Shown here in pieces: positions 53,189 through 62,773 of a DNA stretch of 64,000 nucleotides. The notes below the pieces were generated by a model. It had not been told where the DNA came from. It saw only the letters and a list, made by a program, of their open reading frames with translations, and made no database searches. This DNA comes from Paenibacillus macquariensis (GTDB lineage Bacteria > Bacillota > Bacilli > Paenibacillales > Paenibacillaceae). The stretch's first letter is position 1; every line of letters starts with the position of its first letter. The stretch is from contig NZ_FTNK01000011.1 in assembly GCF_900156375.1 (NCBI RefSeq), positions 1 to 64,000 on the forward strand, given 5' to 3'. The position numbers and the translations under genes were made by a program.

Positions 53189-54368
53189 GATATCCCACCT
53201 TTCGATAAACAATAGCTGTAACCGCTAAGAGAGCAGCACAGATACCTGCCAACATACCGATACTTGAGATGATCTCAGACATATCCCCATGTAACATGAT
53301 TTGCAGAATACTCTGCATCCCCCAATGATTCAACGTAAACTCTCCGATATTCTGAATAAATCCAACGGGAATAGGTAGAAATCCTCCACTAAAAAAGGTC
53401 ATTGCCACTATTAAAAATTGCATGAAGTTACTGGCACTGGAACTCGATTTAGACATCAATGCTACGATTGCTGCGATCGCCATGGAAGCAAATATCAATA
53501 ACATGCAAGTCACCGCTAACAACAATGGCTGTTGACCCCAGTTGGTTCCATATAGTAAATAGGAGACAGCAATAATAACAAGTGTCTGAACCATTGCTAC
53601 AATGCTACTCCCGATCATCTTACCTACTAATATCTGAGCATGTGATATGGGCATAGACTGTAAGCGGTATAATGTGTGATTTTCCCTCTCACTAAATAAA
53701 CTATCACTGGCCGTACTGCCCGAATATAATAGGAACATGATCAACATCGCCACTGCAAAATACTGCGCCGCAGAATATGAAGTTGCTTCATCATTCAACT
53801 TCCCTACTGTGACATATGAATGGGTATCGCCAGGCGCACCTGAACTAATAGCCACTTCTTGATGTAATCCCATTGAACCTACGACAGATGCAACTGCTTG
53901 CCCATGATTGATTTCATCTAGAAAGCTATCAAATACCGTTCCTGCAACCATATTAGCCGTTCTGTTACTCCCAAGCATCAACTGGAGCTTCGCTTCCTTT
54001 CCGCTCATCACTTGATGATCGAAATCAATAGGAACCGTAACGACATAATCCACCTTTTGGGACCGCAACAGCTTCTCCGCTTCTTCTGTTGTAGCTACAT
54101 CTTGAACAATAATCATTTTCACAATATCTGGACCTTGCAGGTAGGTATTTAACTGAGAGGTCACCGCTCCTCTATTCCCAACACTTTCTACCATCGCAAC
54201 CTTCACAGGATCAAGATCGGGAATCTTATCACCTGAATTGAAAAAGATTGACAGGGCCGTACCTAGTATAAAGATCAATATTAATGGCAACAAAAAAAGG
54301 TTCATTATTACTGTACGCGTTCGAAACATTCTCCTAAGCTCAAACCACGCAATGATCCAAATATTCAT
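53181..54368 (-). CDS. ABC-2 type exporter permease (LnrM-like)
   Basis: 395 residues with the same topology: N-terminal helix (about 17-40), extracytoplasmic loop (about 45-215) and five or six C-terminal helices (M-L-I-M-F-L-L-Y-S-G-S onward, with F-F-S-G-G-F-L-P-I-P). It pairs with the next permease as a heterodimer driven by the upstream ATPase. It lies 13 nt after the ATPase gene. Confidence 0.86.
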   Translation of the reverse strand: MNIWIIAWFELRRMFRTRTVIMNLFLLPLILIFILGTALSIFFNSGDKIPDLDPVKVAMVESVGNRGAVTSQLNTYLQGPDIVKMIIVQDVATTEEAEKLLRSQKVDYVVTVPIDFDHQVMSGKEAKLQLMLGSNRTANMVAGTVFDSFLDEINHGQAVASVVGSMGLHQEVAISSGAPGDTHSYVTVGKLNDEATSYSAAQYFAVAMLIMFLLYSGSTASDSLFSERENHTLYRLQSMPISHAQILVGKMIGSSIVAMVQTLVIIAVSYLLYGTNWGQQPLLLAVTCMLLIFASMAIAAIVALMSKSSSSASNFMQFLIVAMTFFSGGFLPIPVGFIQNIGEFTLNHWGMQSILQIMLHGDMSEIISSIGMLAGICAALLAVTAIVYRKVGYHA

Positions 54369-54381
54369 CTACTTCAACCCC

Positions 54382-55323
54382 CTAATCACGTAGCTTGCGA
54401 CCCGTTAAATTTAGAAAAAGAGACTCAAGATCAGGCTCTTCACAAGCTAGCGACTGTAAAATAACATTGTGCTTAGCACAAATGAATAGGATGTCTTGCA
54501 ATTCTTGCTGGGAAGAAGCCACATATAGCTCAATAACATCTTCATAGGACGAGACTCTAGAAATTCTTGGATGAAGTTTCAACTCATCGATAACCGCTTC
54601 TGTAATCTGAGTTGCCTTAATGACAATCTTCTCCAAACTCGATACCCGCTCACGGAGTTCTTGCTGCGTACCACATGCAATCATGTGTCCTTGATCCATA
54701 ATCGCAACCCGATCGCTGATCGCAGCTACTTCTTCCATGTAATGACTTGTGTAAATAATGGTTGAGCCCATTTTATTCAAAGTACGAACGGATTCAAGGA
54801 TATGATTCCGAGATTGCGGATCGATACCTACCGTCGGTTCATCCATAATAATCAATTTTGGGTGATGCATGATTGCACAAGCAATGTTCAACCTTCTTTT
54901 CATCCCTCCTGAGAATGTCGCAGGCATCTCTTTAGCACGGTCTTGTAGGCCTACGAACTCTAATGCCTCCTCCACTCGCTCCTTCAACAACTTTCCTCGC
55001 AGTCCATGTAACTTAGCAAAGAAAGTCACATTGTCTGCCGCAGGCATCGTCTCATATAACGCTAGATCTTGAGGAACAAGACCTATACGCTTCTTAACTT
55101 CGAGGGGTCGATCATTCACAGATATCCCATCTACAGAAATACTTCCATGATCTATTTTCATTAGTCCGCTCATCATATTGATCGCCGTGCTCTTCCCTGC
55201 ACCATTTGGACCTAACAGACCAAAGATTTCACCTTCATGAATACTCAGATTTAGATGATCAACAGATATATTAGAACCGTATCGTTTCACTACATCCTTT
55301 ATTTCCACAAACGCCATATTCAT
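54382..55323 (-). CDS. ABC exporter ATP-binding protein (LnrL-like)
   Basis: 313 residues with Walker A G-P-N-G-A-G-K-S-T (about 38-46), Q-loop V-P-Q-D-L-A-L-Y-E, signature F-S-G-G-M-K-R-R-L-N, Walker B L-I-I-M-D-E-P-T and the H-loop T-S-H-Y-M-E-E. The C-terminal extension (about 225-313) is typical of drug and antibiotic exporters. GAGGGAG precedes the ATG. The gene is divergent from a two-component system that presumably controls it. Confidence 0.92.
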   Translation of the reverse strand: MNMAFVEIKDVVKRYGSNISVDHLNLSIHEGEIFGLLGPNGAGKSTAINMMSGLMKIDHGSISVDGISVNDRPLEVKKRIGLVPQDLALYETMPAADNVTFFAKLHGLRGKLLKERVEEALEFVGLQDRAKEMPATFSGGMKRRLNIACAIMHHPKLIIMDEPTVGIDPQSRNHILESVRTLNKMGSTIIYTSHYMEEVAAISDRVAIMDQGHMIACGTQQELRERVSSLEKIVIKATQITEAVIDELKLHPRISRVSSYEDVIELYVASSQQELQDILFICAKHNVILQSLACEEPDLESLFLNLTGRKLRD

Positions 55324-55351
55324 CGCTCCCTCTAACTACTTCTTGTTCCCT

Positions 55352-55448
55352 ATTGTACTGAAGTTCAGCGTATTTGAGAGGTACTAAAGGTCATATGATA
55401 TAGGTGACGAAAGTCATCTCCTTCAGGATTCTAGTCCTATGCTATAAT
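55352..55448. promoter_or_regulatory. shared divergent control region of the ABC exporter and two-component system
   Basis: Good -10 hexamers face outward (TACAAT on the minus strand, 55352-55357; TATAAT on the plus strand, 55443-55448), but neither has a recognisable -35. Between them lie the palindrome TCATATGA (55391-55398), the inverted repeat TGAC-GAAA-GTCA (55405-55416) and two AAAG(G)TCAT direct repeats. This arrangement suggests activation by the adjacent response regulator. Confidence 0.45.
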
Positions 55449-55481
55449 GAAGCCATATTGACCCATTTTATCCTATAAAGG

Positions 55482-56654
55482 ATGTTGCGTATCTTGTTCT
55501 CATCTTTTCTAAGTATTCTTCGCTATGGCTTCATCTTCATTGCCAGTTTTAGCTCCATCTACATATACCGTTATGATAATTATGGTCAATTTATTGTAAC
55601 TCTGCTCCTCTATATGTCCCTAGTTGTATTAGATCGATTCATACATAAACTCTCCGCTAAAAAGCTATTGTTATGTATAGACATCATCTTCTCTGTCTGG
55701 CTCTGTCACACCTATGGTTATTTGATGTTTTTTATCTCTCTCTCCTCATTATTCGCTTATGTTTTCTTACTTCATCGCAGGACCCGTTGGTTCATGTTAA
55801 GTGTCCATTTAATACTTCTTAATGTATCCTTTCAATACGAGCAAGCTTTATGGATGATCTGCATCAATTTCTCATTCATTCTAACCGCTGTTTTACTATC
55901 GTTACTTCAGTATTCTACGAAAAGTCATGCAGATCTCATTCGACGCTACGACGATCTTCGTAAGAATCATTACGAACTAGATGAAACAAATAAACGGCTA
56001 GTAGAGTTTACTCATCAAGTAGAAGCCACTGCACAATCGGGCGAACGTGAGCGAATAGCTCGACACCTTCATGATGATATCGGTCATCGTCTAATTCGAG
56101 TCAAAATGATGATGGAAGCAGCTATTCACATTATGCCTACCAATTATCCTCAAGGTATGAACATGATGATCCAGATTAGAGACCAACTGTCCGGAAGCAT
56201 GGATGATATGCGTAATACTGTGAAAAAGATGCGCCCTGCTACTTCTTTAACGGAGGAATACGCCATCGATCGATTACTTGAGGAAACTGGACGTGCAACA
56301 GGAATTCACACCAATCTTAAGGTCAAAGGCATCCCAATCCTGTTGTATCCGAGTTTGCAGATTGTATTATTCAAAAATGCTAAAGAAGCGATTACGAATG
56401 CTCTACGACATGGTAAAGCTACAGCTGTGGAAGTTATCATCACTTTTGAAGATGGGCAGGTAAGTATGTCTGTAAGTAATACTGGTGAAATCACTCAGCT
56501 TACGACGAATATGAATTCGAGACAACAAGGCATGGGGCTCAGTGGCATGCAAGAACGCGTTAAGTTGGTGGGTGGTTCGATAGATATTCAGTGGGAGTAT
56601 CCATTTACTATTGTTACCACGCTCCCAGTGTACAAGAAGAACGAAGTAATATAG
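55482..56654 (+). CDS. NarL-group sensor histidine kinase (LnrJ-like)
   Basis: 390 residues. The first 150 form about five membrane helices with almost no extracytoplasmic loop, as in intramembrane-sensing kinases. The HisKA_3 dimerisation domain has E-R-E-R-I-A-R-H-L-H-D-D-I-G-H-R (phospho-accepting His), then a HATPase domain (N-A-K-E-A-I-T-N-A-L-R-H-G, G-M-G-L-S-G-M-Q-E-R-V). The start is uncertain: ATG 55482 directly abuts AAAGG, and a TTG at 55494 is better spaced. It is followed 18 nt later by its response regulator. Confidence 0.9.
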   Translation: MLRILFSSFLSILRYGFIFIASFSSIYIYRYDNYGQFIVTLLLYMSLVVLDRFIHKLSAKKLLLCIDIIFSVWLCHTYGYLMFFISLSSLFAYVFLLHRRTRWFMLSVHLILLNVSFQYEQALWMICINFSFILTAVLLSLLQYSTKSHADLIRRYDDLRKNHYELDETNKRLVEFTHQVEATAQSGERERIARHLHDDIGHRLIRVKMMMEAAIHIMPTNYPQGMNMMIQIRDQLSGSMDDMRNTVKKMRPATSLTEEYAIDRLLEETGRATGIHTNLKVKGIPILLYPSLQIVLFKNAKEAITNALRHGKATAVEVIITFEDGQVSMSVSNTGEITQLTTNMNSRQQGMGLSGMQERVKLVGGSIDIQWEYPFTIVTTLPVYKKNEVI

Positions 56655-56672
56655 AACAAGGGGGAACATATA

Positions 56673-57341
56673 TTGATTTCTTTATTAATCGTAGATGATG
56701 ATGAATTCATACGTGAAAGTCTAAAAGTATTAATGGCCATGGATTCTGATATTGAGGTTGTAGGTTGTGCTGCACATGGTGCAGATGCCGTAGACTTATT
56801 GGCATCTGGACTACACGTAGATGTCGTACTCATGGACATTCGAATGCCAATATGTGACGGTGTAGAAGGAACCAAACGGGTGAAGGAACAATTTCCAAAT
56901 ACGCGTGTTCTGATGCTAACAACCTTCGATGATGACGAGTTTATTATTCAAGCGTTAGTGAATGGAGCCAGTGGGTACTTACTCAAGAATATCCCCCCCG
57001 ATCGCATCATTCATGGAATCAAAACTGTACACGATGGTGATATATTAATCCATCCGGATATCGCTCGTAAGCTCACAACCTTCCTTCGGCCTATGCCCTC
57101 GTCTCCTATGCAGGCATCCGAAGCTTCGTGTACTCATAAGTTAGAACAATACGGACTAACCCCTATGGAACAGACGATTGTCCGTCATATTTCAGAAGGT
57201 CGATCAAATAAAGAAATCGCCCAGACATGTTTCCTGAGCGAAGGTACGGTAAAGAATTATATTACGGACATCTTAAGTAAGACACAGCTACGAGATAGAA
57301 CACAAATTGCGATTCTATATCTCACGAATTCTGTGAAATAA
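56673..57341 (+). CDS. NarL/FixJ-family response regulator (LnrK-like)
   Basis: 222 residues from TTG 56673, 7 nt after GGGGGA. The receiver domain has the acidic D-D-D-E pocket near the N terminus, the phosphorylated Asp in V-V-L-M-D-I-R-M-P and the switch region L-L-T-T-F-D-D. The LuxR-type helix-turn-helix (L-T-P-M-E-Q-T-I-V-R-H-I-S-E-G-R-S-N-K-E-I-A) is C-terminal. It probably activates the divergent exporter operon. Confidence 0.94.
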   Translation: MISLLIVDDDEFIRESLKVLMAMDSDIEVVGCAAHGADAVDLLASGLHVDVVLMDIRMPICDGVEGTKRVKEQFPNTRVLMLTTFDDDEFIIQALVNGASGYLLKNIPPDRIIHGIKTVHDGDILIHPDIARKLTTFLRPMPSSPMQASEASCTHKLEQYGLTPMEQTIVRHISEGRSNKEIAQTCFLSEGTVKNYITDILSKTQLRDRTQIAILYLTNSVK

Positions 57342-57365
57342 GAATACGGAAGATCAACACGCACG

Positions 57366-58754
57366 CTATTTATCCCATGGATAACGTATAACTGGATCAG
57401 GTATATCCATGTCTGTTGTTGCAGCTGTTTCAGCTAAGGCAATCACTGCTTGCGTTGCCGATTCAGGAGAAGGTACTTCGTCACTTATTGAAGCCCGTTT
57501 AGTCGTGTTCAATTTCATACCGATAATTTGATAAATGCTAATAGGTCTCATACTCGCCGTCACACCTACATTCTGATCCGGAGCTAGAATAACACCTAGC
57601 TGATGATGATCACCGGCATAAATAGGACGTTGAAGATATTTACTCTCACCGGCCAAGTTCTGTACTTCTAGCTTACAAAATGCAGGGTTCATACGTAAAC
57701 AGCTATGTAGCTGTTCTGTGCTATGGATCATAATGCCATTCACCTTCAGCAAGGTCTCTCCAGGTACAATACCAAGTTCCTCTGCTGGGCTGTTAGGCAC
57801 AATAGCAAGTACACGTAACCCCTTAGAGGGATGCACGAACACTGCATTTCGCTGATGTTCCTCTATGCGACTGAACCAAATCAATCCTTCATGCAACAAG
57901 CAGCTCGCAAGTGCTGCGACAATCATAAGTGGACTCCACCAAGCAGAAAGCAAGCTGAGTGCAAGCAGAACTACGCTGTACAATAGGAGTCTACTGAAAG
58001 TGACGCTTGCTTTCTGTTGAGGTAGCAAGCTCTGCGTCATCTCACCAAATCCAATGACAACAGGAAGAGCTAACAGACTGAATCCGCCACTCCAACCAGC
58101 GCCTCCTAGTAATGGCGTCCAAGGCAATATACTACCCGTCGTCTGGGCTGGAATGAGTAAGAACAGTGGTAGCGCCCAGAAGGCTTGCATCTGATATCCT
58201 CCGACTAACTTTCCACGTTTACTCTCCACAAACAGAGGCATGGCGAATGAAGCCCCTTGTTTCTTTACCAGAATCGCTTCTGCCAAATGTAGCACTGCAA
58301 CTAAAGCTAGAAGAGAAGGAATATCAAGCTCCCTTACGGTTCCAACAATGGTTCCCATGAATGACCCCGGCTGCCATCTCGGAAAGAAATCCACGATAAA
58401 TTGTATTACACCTAATAGCCCAATCGCATAAGCGAAACAAAAGTATCTCACGCGTAAGAATAACAACACCAACGTCACAACCCAGATACATACAATCGCT
58501 TCCTGTGTTAAAGATATCCCTAGAAAAGCAATCACTAATGAAACACCAACGCCTGCTACTAGCCCTCCTACAAACGTACGCCAAGCTTGAAGTCCCCAAC
58601 TATGTAACCTTACACTGAATAACTTCCGCTCCATCAACACTTGTTGACGATAAAACAACATAATAAACAGGATTGAAATATAATAAAAGGGCTGAATCAA
58701 CAGTTGTAATAAACCGTCTGTCACATTCCATAACAATTCTAAAGCTACATCCAA
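57366..58754 (-). CDS. MinJ-like polytopic membrane protein with C-terminal PDZ domain
   Basis: 462 residues from TTG 58754, chosen because it is 11 nt after GGAGGAG and the protein then starts like MinJ (M-D-V-A-L-E-L-L-W-N, then I-Q-P-F-Y-Y-I-S-I-L). The longest frame would add 42 implausible Cys-rich residues. About seven or eight membrane helices (15-340) precede a PDZ domain (about 350-425; L-R-V-L-A-I-V-P-N-S-P-A-E-E-L-G-I-V-P-G-E). In B. subtilis minJ sits after ctpB and links DivIVA to MinCD for division-site placement; the same topology and gene order are seen here. An intrinsic terminator separates it from ctpB, so it may have its own promoter in 58755-58886. Confidence 0.8.
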   Translation of the reverse strand: MDVALELLWNVTDGLLQLLIQPFYYISILFIMLFYRQQVLMERKLFSVRLHSWGLQAWRTFVGGLVAGVGVSLVIAFLGISLTQEAIVCIWVVTLVLLFLRVRYFCFAYAIGLLGVIQFIVDFFPRWQPGSFMGTIVGTVRELDIPSLLALVAVLHLAEAILVKKQGASFAMPLFVESKRGKLVGGYQMQAFWALPLFLLIPAQTTGSILPWTPLLGGAGWSGGFSLLALPVVIGFGEMTQSLLPQQKASVTFSRLLLYSVVLLALSLLSAWWSPLMIVAALASCLLHEGLIWFSRIEEHQRNAVFVHPSKGLRVLAIVPNSPAEELGIVPGETLLKVNGIMIHSTEQLHSCLRMNPAFCKLEVQNLAGESKYLQRPIYAGDHHQLGVILAPDQNVGVTASMRPISIYQIIGMKLNTTKRASISDEVPSPESATQAVIALAETAATTDMDIPDPVIRYPWDK

Positions 58755-58886
58755 AGTTTCTTCACACTCCTCCAAGGCTCGACACCATATAATGACTAAT
58801 GTCCCTAATGTCCAACTACATCGATATATACATAGACAGTACCAACTCCGCTGTCCTTCATGAAGCGTATGCTTCCCCATATTCAG

Positions 58887-58916
58887 AAAAAAAAGAAGGC
58901 TAACGTTCAGCCTTCT
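58887..58916 (-). terminator. terminator at the ctpB stop codon
   Basis: On the minus strand AGAAGGCT, a 7-nt loop and AGCCTTCT are followed by eight T residues. The stem begins inside the ctpB stop codon. Confidence 0.88.
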
Positions 58917-60387
58917 ACTTCTTCGACGCCATTGCCTTTATTTCCTTCTGTACTTCCGCAATCCCTTGTTTCAATTGCGTATCATTTAACGGGTCTCGGA
59001 TGTGTTTAATGAGCTCACTTTCCAAAGCTACCGCTGTCTTAGCATCAATAATGCCATTTGCCTTAAGCTTCTTACTTGTCTGGAAGCTCTTGACGGATTT
59101 CTCAGTCGCTTGGTCAAAATACCCGTCTGTTCGCCCCGGATTAAATCCAAGTCCTTTCAACATGACTTGAGCACTCTTAACGTCTTCACTGTTCATATTG
59201 TATTGTAGACTTTTCTCTTTGTTAATCGGAGATACAGAGAAGTAATCTGGCTGAGATACAGCAATATCAGGCTTAATACCCTTCTCATGAATCCAAGTAC
59301 CCTTAGGTGTAAGCCACTTAGCAATGGTAATCTTCAGTAAACTACCATCACCCAATTGTTTGTCAAAGCTCGTCTGAACTGTTCCCTTACCGAATGAATT
59401 CTCACCCATCAAGATCACACCAGCCGATTCCTGTAACGCTCCTGCCAATATCTCAGACGCGCTTGCAGACCCTTTATTCATTAGCAGCGTTATCGGATAC
59501 GACTTACTAGATCCCTTGGATAAGCTCTTATCTCGCTTACCTTCTTTATTCTCCACCTGAACGATTGGTTCGCCTTGAGGTACGAATTGTTGCGCAATAT
59601 CAATAACGACGGAAAGCACACCACCTGGGTTGTTCCGAACGTCTATAACAAGACCCTTCATACCTTGCTTCTCCAAGTTGGACAATTCCGCTTTGAATCG
59701 GTCGGCTGTATTTAAGGAGAATTGAGTGATTTCAATAATCCCTACGCCATCTTTCTCCATACGAGCATTTACCGTTTCTAAATCCACATCATCTCGAACA
59801 ATAGCGAATTCAATTGGTTCGGCCACACCTTCACGTTTCACTACCACTTTAGCTGTTGTCCCTTTGACGCCTCTAATCTTAGAAACAGCGGCATTTAATT
59901 CAAGACCTTCAAGAGACTCCCCATTTACGGAAAGGATCATATCCAGAGACCGGATGCCAGCTTTCTCAGCAGGAGACCCCTTAATCGGTGATACGACGGT
60001 GACATTTCCATCTTTCAAGGAAACTTCTGCACCAATCCCACTAAAAGACCCTTCAATCGACTCTTCAAATTGCTGAGCGGATTCTTGTCCCATATAAGTG
60101 GAATATGGATCCGAAAGTGATTGCATCATTCCGTTAATCGCACCATCTACTAATACGCTACGATCAATATCCTTATAATAGTTCCCTTTGATAAGGTCGA
60201 GTGCAGTCCCAATTTTCTGAGCTTCTTCTTTCTTCAGACCTGTACTGGTTGTTATGCTTGCAAGTAAGCCTTCGCCGCTTACTGCCTTTCCTGCATAACT
60301 ATTCCCATTACTCAAGAAAAATGTCAGTAGACTGCCACAAATCATGGCAGCGACCATCAGTAATACGGCCGTACGTTTCTTTAACAT
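58915..60387 (-). CDS. ctpB: carboxy-terminal processing protease CtpB (S41 family)
   Basis: 490 residues, ATG with GGTGAG 8 nt upstream. An N-terminal signal or anchor (about 5-25) is followed by a PDZ domain (about 100-185; G-I-G-A-E-V-S-L, S-P-A-E-K-A-G-I-R). The S41 core has the catalytic Ser in N-K-G-S-A-S-A-S-E-I and Lys in S-F-G-K-G-T-V-Q. The C-terminal peptidoglycan-binding repeat is Q-V-M-L-K-G-L-G-F-N-P-G-R-T-D-G-Y-F-D. In Bacillus, CtpB cleaves SpoIVFA to trigger sigma-K activation. It follows the M23 gene and precedes the MinJ-like gene. Confidence 0.95.
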   Translation of the reverse strand: MLKKRTAVLLMVAAMICGSLLTFFLSNGNSYAGKAVSGEGLLASITTSTGLKKEEAQKIGTALDLIKGNYYKDIDRSVLVDGAINGMMQSLSDPYSTYMGQESAQQFEESIEGSFSGIGAEVSLKDGNVTVVSPIKGSPAEKAGIRSLDMILSVNGESLEGLELNAAVSKIRGVKGTTAKVVVKREGVAEPIEFAIVRDDVDLETVNARMEKDGVGIIEITQFSLNTADRFKAELSNLEKQGMKGLVIDVRNNPGGVLSVVIDIAQQFVPQGEPIVQVENKEGKRDKSLSKGSSKSYPITLLMNKGSASASEILAGALQESAGVILMGENSFGKGTVQTSFDKQLGDGSLLKITIAKWLTPKGTWIHEKGIKPDIAVSQPDYFSVSPINKEKSLQYNMNSEDVKSAQVMLKGLGFNPGRTDGYFDQATEKSVKSFQTSKKLKANGIIDAKTAVALESELIKHIRDPLNDTQLKQGIAEVQKEIKAMASKK

Positions 60388-60492
60388 CGCTAATGCTCAC
60401 CGCCTTATTCTTGTCAGACTATCACTAACCTACCCAACCTAGTATATGTACGAATGGGTAGGAATATTTATAATCATAGCATGATTTAGATG

Positions 60493-61776
60493 TTATAGGT
60501 AAGGCATAGGATCAACCCTACTACCATTGATACGTACTTCAAAATGTAAATGAGGTCCTGTGCTCTGGCCTGTACTTCCGGACTCTGCAATTTTCTCACC
60601 TTTGCTAACACGGTCTCCTACTTTAACGTTGGTACCTCCATTGCGAAGATGACCGTATAACGTCCACATACCGCCGCCATGATCAACGATAACAGCATTT
60701 CCATAACCACTGTACCACTCTGCCAAAATAACGGTTCCCGCTTCCGCCGCATGAACGGATGTTCCCTGTCCTACAGCGAAATCAACACCTGTATGCATCT
60801 TACCTACTTCACCCGTCACTGGATGTGTTCGTCTACCGAACCCAGAAGAAATCCGGGCACTTCCTACTGGCATCAATAACGGACCTCCACTACCACTAAA
60901 GGATGCTGTTGCATTACTAGTTCCTTTGGAAGACTTCTTGGCTGCCGCCGCCGCTGCTGCACGCTTCTTAGCAGCAGCTTTCGCTGCCTTAACACGTGCC
61001 GTTTCCTCAGCTACCAACGTATTCTTCTGCTGTAATAGAACTGATCGATTACTAGCCATCGCTACGAGCTTCTGTTCCTGATCTTCTGTTAGCTCATCGG
61101 AATGCTGAATTTCTTTATCATACATAGCAATCAAAGATTTCTTCTCCGCTTCTTTCACGCTCAATATGCTCTTCTGTGACTCCATTTCAGAATAGAGACT
61201 TTCAGCCTTGGCATATTGTAATTCTAATTCATTCTGTTTCTCAACGACAGTCTCTTTATCCTTTTTGTGTTCAACAAGTAAGTTCTGATCCTGATCAACA
61301 ATCATCTTTAGAGAATCGGCTCGAACAAGGAAGTCACTAAAGCTACTGGAAGACATCAACACCTCTAGATAAGAGATAGACCCGTCCGTGTACATAAGTC
61401 TTACGCGAGACTCAAGCATAACTTCCCGAGAGGCAATACGTTCTTCCGCAGCATCTAGTTCTGTCGCCGCTAATGTTAAACTTTCCTTGGTGTTGTTAAG
61501 TTGCTTCGAAATATCCGAAAGCTTACTCTTAACGGTATCTACTTGCATCATTACAGTCTGCAAATATTCTGTTGTTTTATTCTTATAGTGCTCTGCTTCC
61601 TGCTTGTCTGAAGAGGCTTTTTCCTGTTCTACTCTAGCAGCTTTCGCCTGTTGTTGTAACACTTTCAATTCATGTTCGATATCACTGACTGTTTTCTTTT
61701 TGGCATAACCATCCACAGGTTGAAATATGAAGGTCGCTACCATAATAACAGCTATTATAAGACTAAACTTTTTCAA
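60493..61776 (-). CDS. EnvC-like M23 peptidase with long coiled coil
   Basis: 427 residues from TTG 61776 (GGATGG 10 nt upstream). A signal peptide (about 1-25) is followed by a coiled coil of about 220 residues, an Ala/Lys-rich hinge (about 255-275) and a C-terminal LytM/M23 domain. Zinc ligands are seen in M-H-T-G-V-D and H-L-H-F-E, so the domain looks catalytically competent. EnvC and its Gram-positive analogues are activated through FtsEX, and this gene directly follows ftsX, so it is probably the wall hydrolase or hydrolase activator driven by FtsEX. Confidence 0.93.
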   Translation of the reverse strand: MKKFSLIIAVIMVATFIFQPVDGYAKKKTVSDIEHELKVLQQQAKAARVEQEKASSDKQEAEHYKNKTTEYLQTVMMQVDTVKSKLSDISKQLNNTKESLTLAATELDAAEERIASREVMLESRVRLMYTDGSISYLEVLMSSSSFSDFLVRADSLKMIVDQDQNLLVEHKKDKETVVEKQNELELQYAKAESLYSEMESQKSILSVKEAEKKSLIAMYDKEIQHSDELTEDQEQKLVAMASNRSVLLQQKNTLVAEETARVKAAKAAAKKRAAAAAAAKKSSKGTSNATASFSGSGGPLLMPVGSARISSGFGRRTHPVTGEVGKMHTGVDFAVGQGTSVHAAEAGTVILAEWYSGYGNAVIVDHGGGMWTLYGHLRNGGTNVKVGDRVSKGEKIAESGSTGQSTGPHLHFEVRINGSRVDPMPYL

Positions 61777-61858
61777 ATTGGGTTCGCCATCCTTTACTAA
61801 ACTCTATTACGTATATATGTCGTCAACGTAGGCCATCAAAGAAGCTCGTGATTCTCAG

Positions 61859-62773
61859 CTATACCTTCAAAAATTTACGAATGGAAACGGTACTTCCCCA
61901 GATGCCAATCAAAATACCGATTGCTAATAACAATGCACTTAGAAACATCCAAATATCTGATAAAGGAAGTAATACTATTCCTAGCGTAATGTCTCCACTA
62001 AACGCCTTGAACAACTGATCATAACCAAAGAGCAATAGCCCCACAGTGGTTAATGATCCAATACCTCCGATAAGTGCACCTTCTATAAAGAAAGGCCAGC
62101 GGATGAAATAATTCGTCGCGCCTACCAATTTCATAATGCCAATCTCACGACGACGCGCTAATATGGTGACTCTAATCGTATTCGATATTAAGAACATCGA
62201 CATGATACCAAGACCTACAACAAATATGAATCCGATGTTACGCACAGCACGTGTAATTTTGAATAACTTCTCAACAGCGCCCTCACCATACTTCACCTTC
62301 ATAATCGGCTTTTCAGGATGACTTTCGTTAAGTGCAGAGATTTTGTCCGCAACATGTGCAACTGTCGTTGCCTCAACCACTTCCACCGACAATGTATCTG
62401 GTAGAGGATTATGGTCTTTATCGAAACCTTCAAGTAGTGCCTTACCGTCTGCACCTAAGCTCTCACTGAATTCTTTCAATCCCTGCTCTTTAGATATGAA
62501 GGTAATCTTGCTAACCTCAGGCATAAGTCCAATCTCTGTCTCCATCTTTCCCCGCATTTGCTCATTTACTTCGAGATTCAAATACACCTTAATCTCAACT
62601 TGACTATCCACTTCATCCGCTAACTGATTCACGTTTACAACCAATAAAACAAATACACCTAGAACGAAAAGAGAGACCACAATAGATGTAATGGAAGCAA
62701 TAGACATCCAACCATTACGGAATATGTTCTTGCACCCTTCCCGCAGATGCCGCAAGAAGGTGTTAAAACTCAT
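61859..62773 (-). CDS. ftsX: cell division ABC transporter permease-like protein FtsX
   Basis: The start is ATG 62773 (M-S-F-N-T-F-L-R-H-L-R-E-G), 9 nt after GAGGGG; an ATG two codons earlier is only 3 nt away. About 304 residues have four membrane helices, a large extracytoplasmic loop between helices 1 and 2 (about 50-165) that contacts wall hydrolases, and A-R-R-R-E-I-G-I-M-K-L-V-G-A-T. FtsEX transmits ATP hydrolysis to hydrolases outside. It overlaps the ftsE end. Confidence 0.96.
   Translation of the reverse strand: MSFNTFLRHLREGCKNIFRNGWMSIASITSIVVSLFVLGVFVLLVVNVNQLADEVDSQVEIKVYLNLEVNEQMRGKMETEIGLMPEVSKITFISKEQGLKEFSESLGADGKALLEGFDKDHNPLPDTLSVEVVEATTVAHVADKISALNESHPEKPIMKVKYGEGAVEKLFKITRAVRNIGFIFVVGLGIMSMFLISNTIRVTILARRREIGIMKLVGATNYFIRWPFFIEGALIGGIGSLTTVGLLLFGYDQLFKAFSGDITLGIVLLPLSDIWMFLSALLLAIGILIGIWGSTVSIRKFLKV

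Noticed and set aside
58755..58880. 42-residue N-terminal extension of the MinJ-like protein
   Set aside because: The extension is rich in Cys and Trp, unlike MinJ N termini, and the GGAGGAG within it fits a start at 58754.
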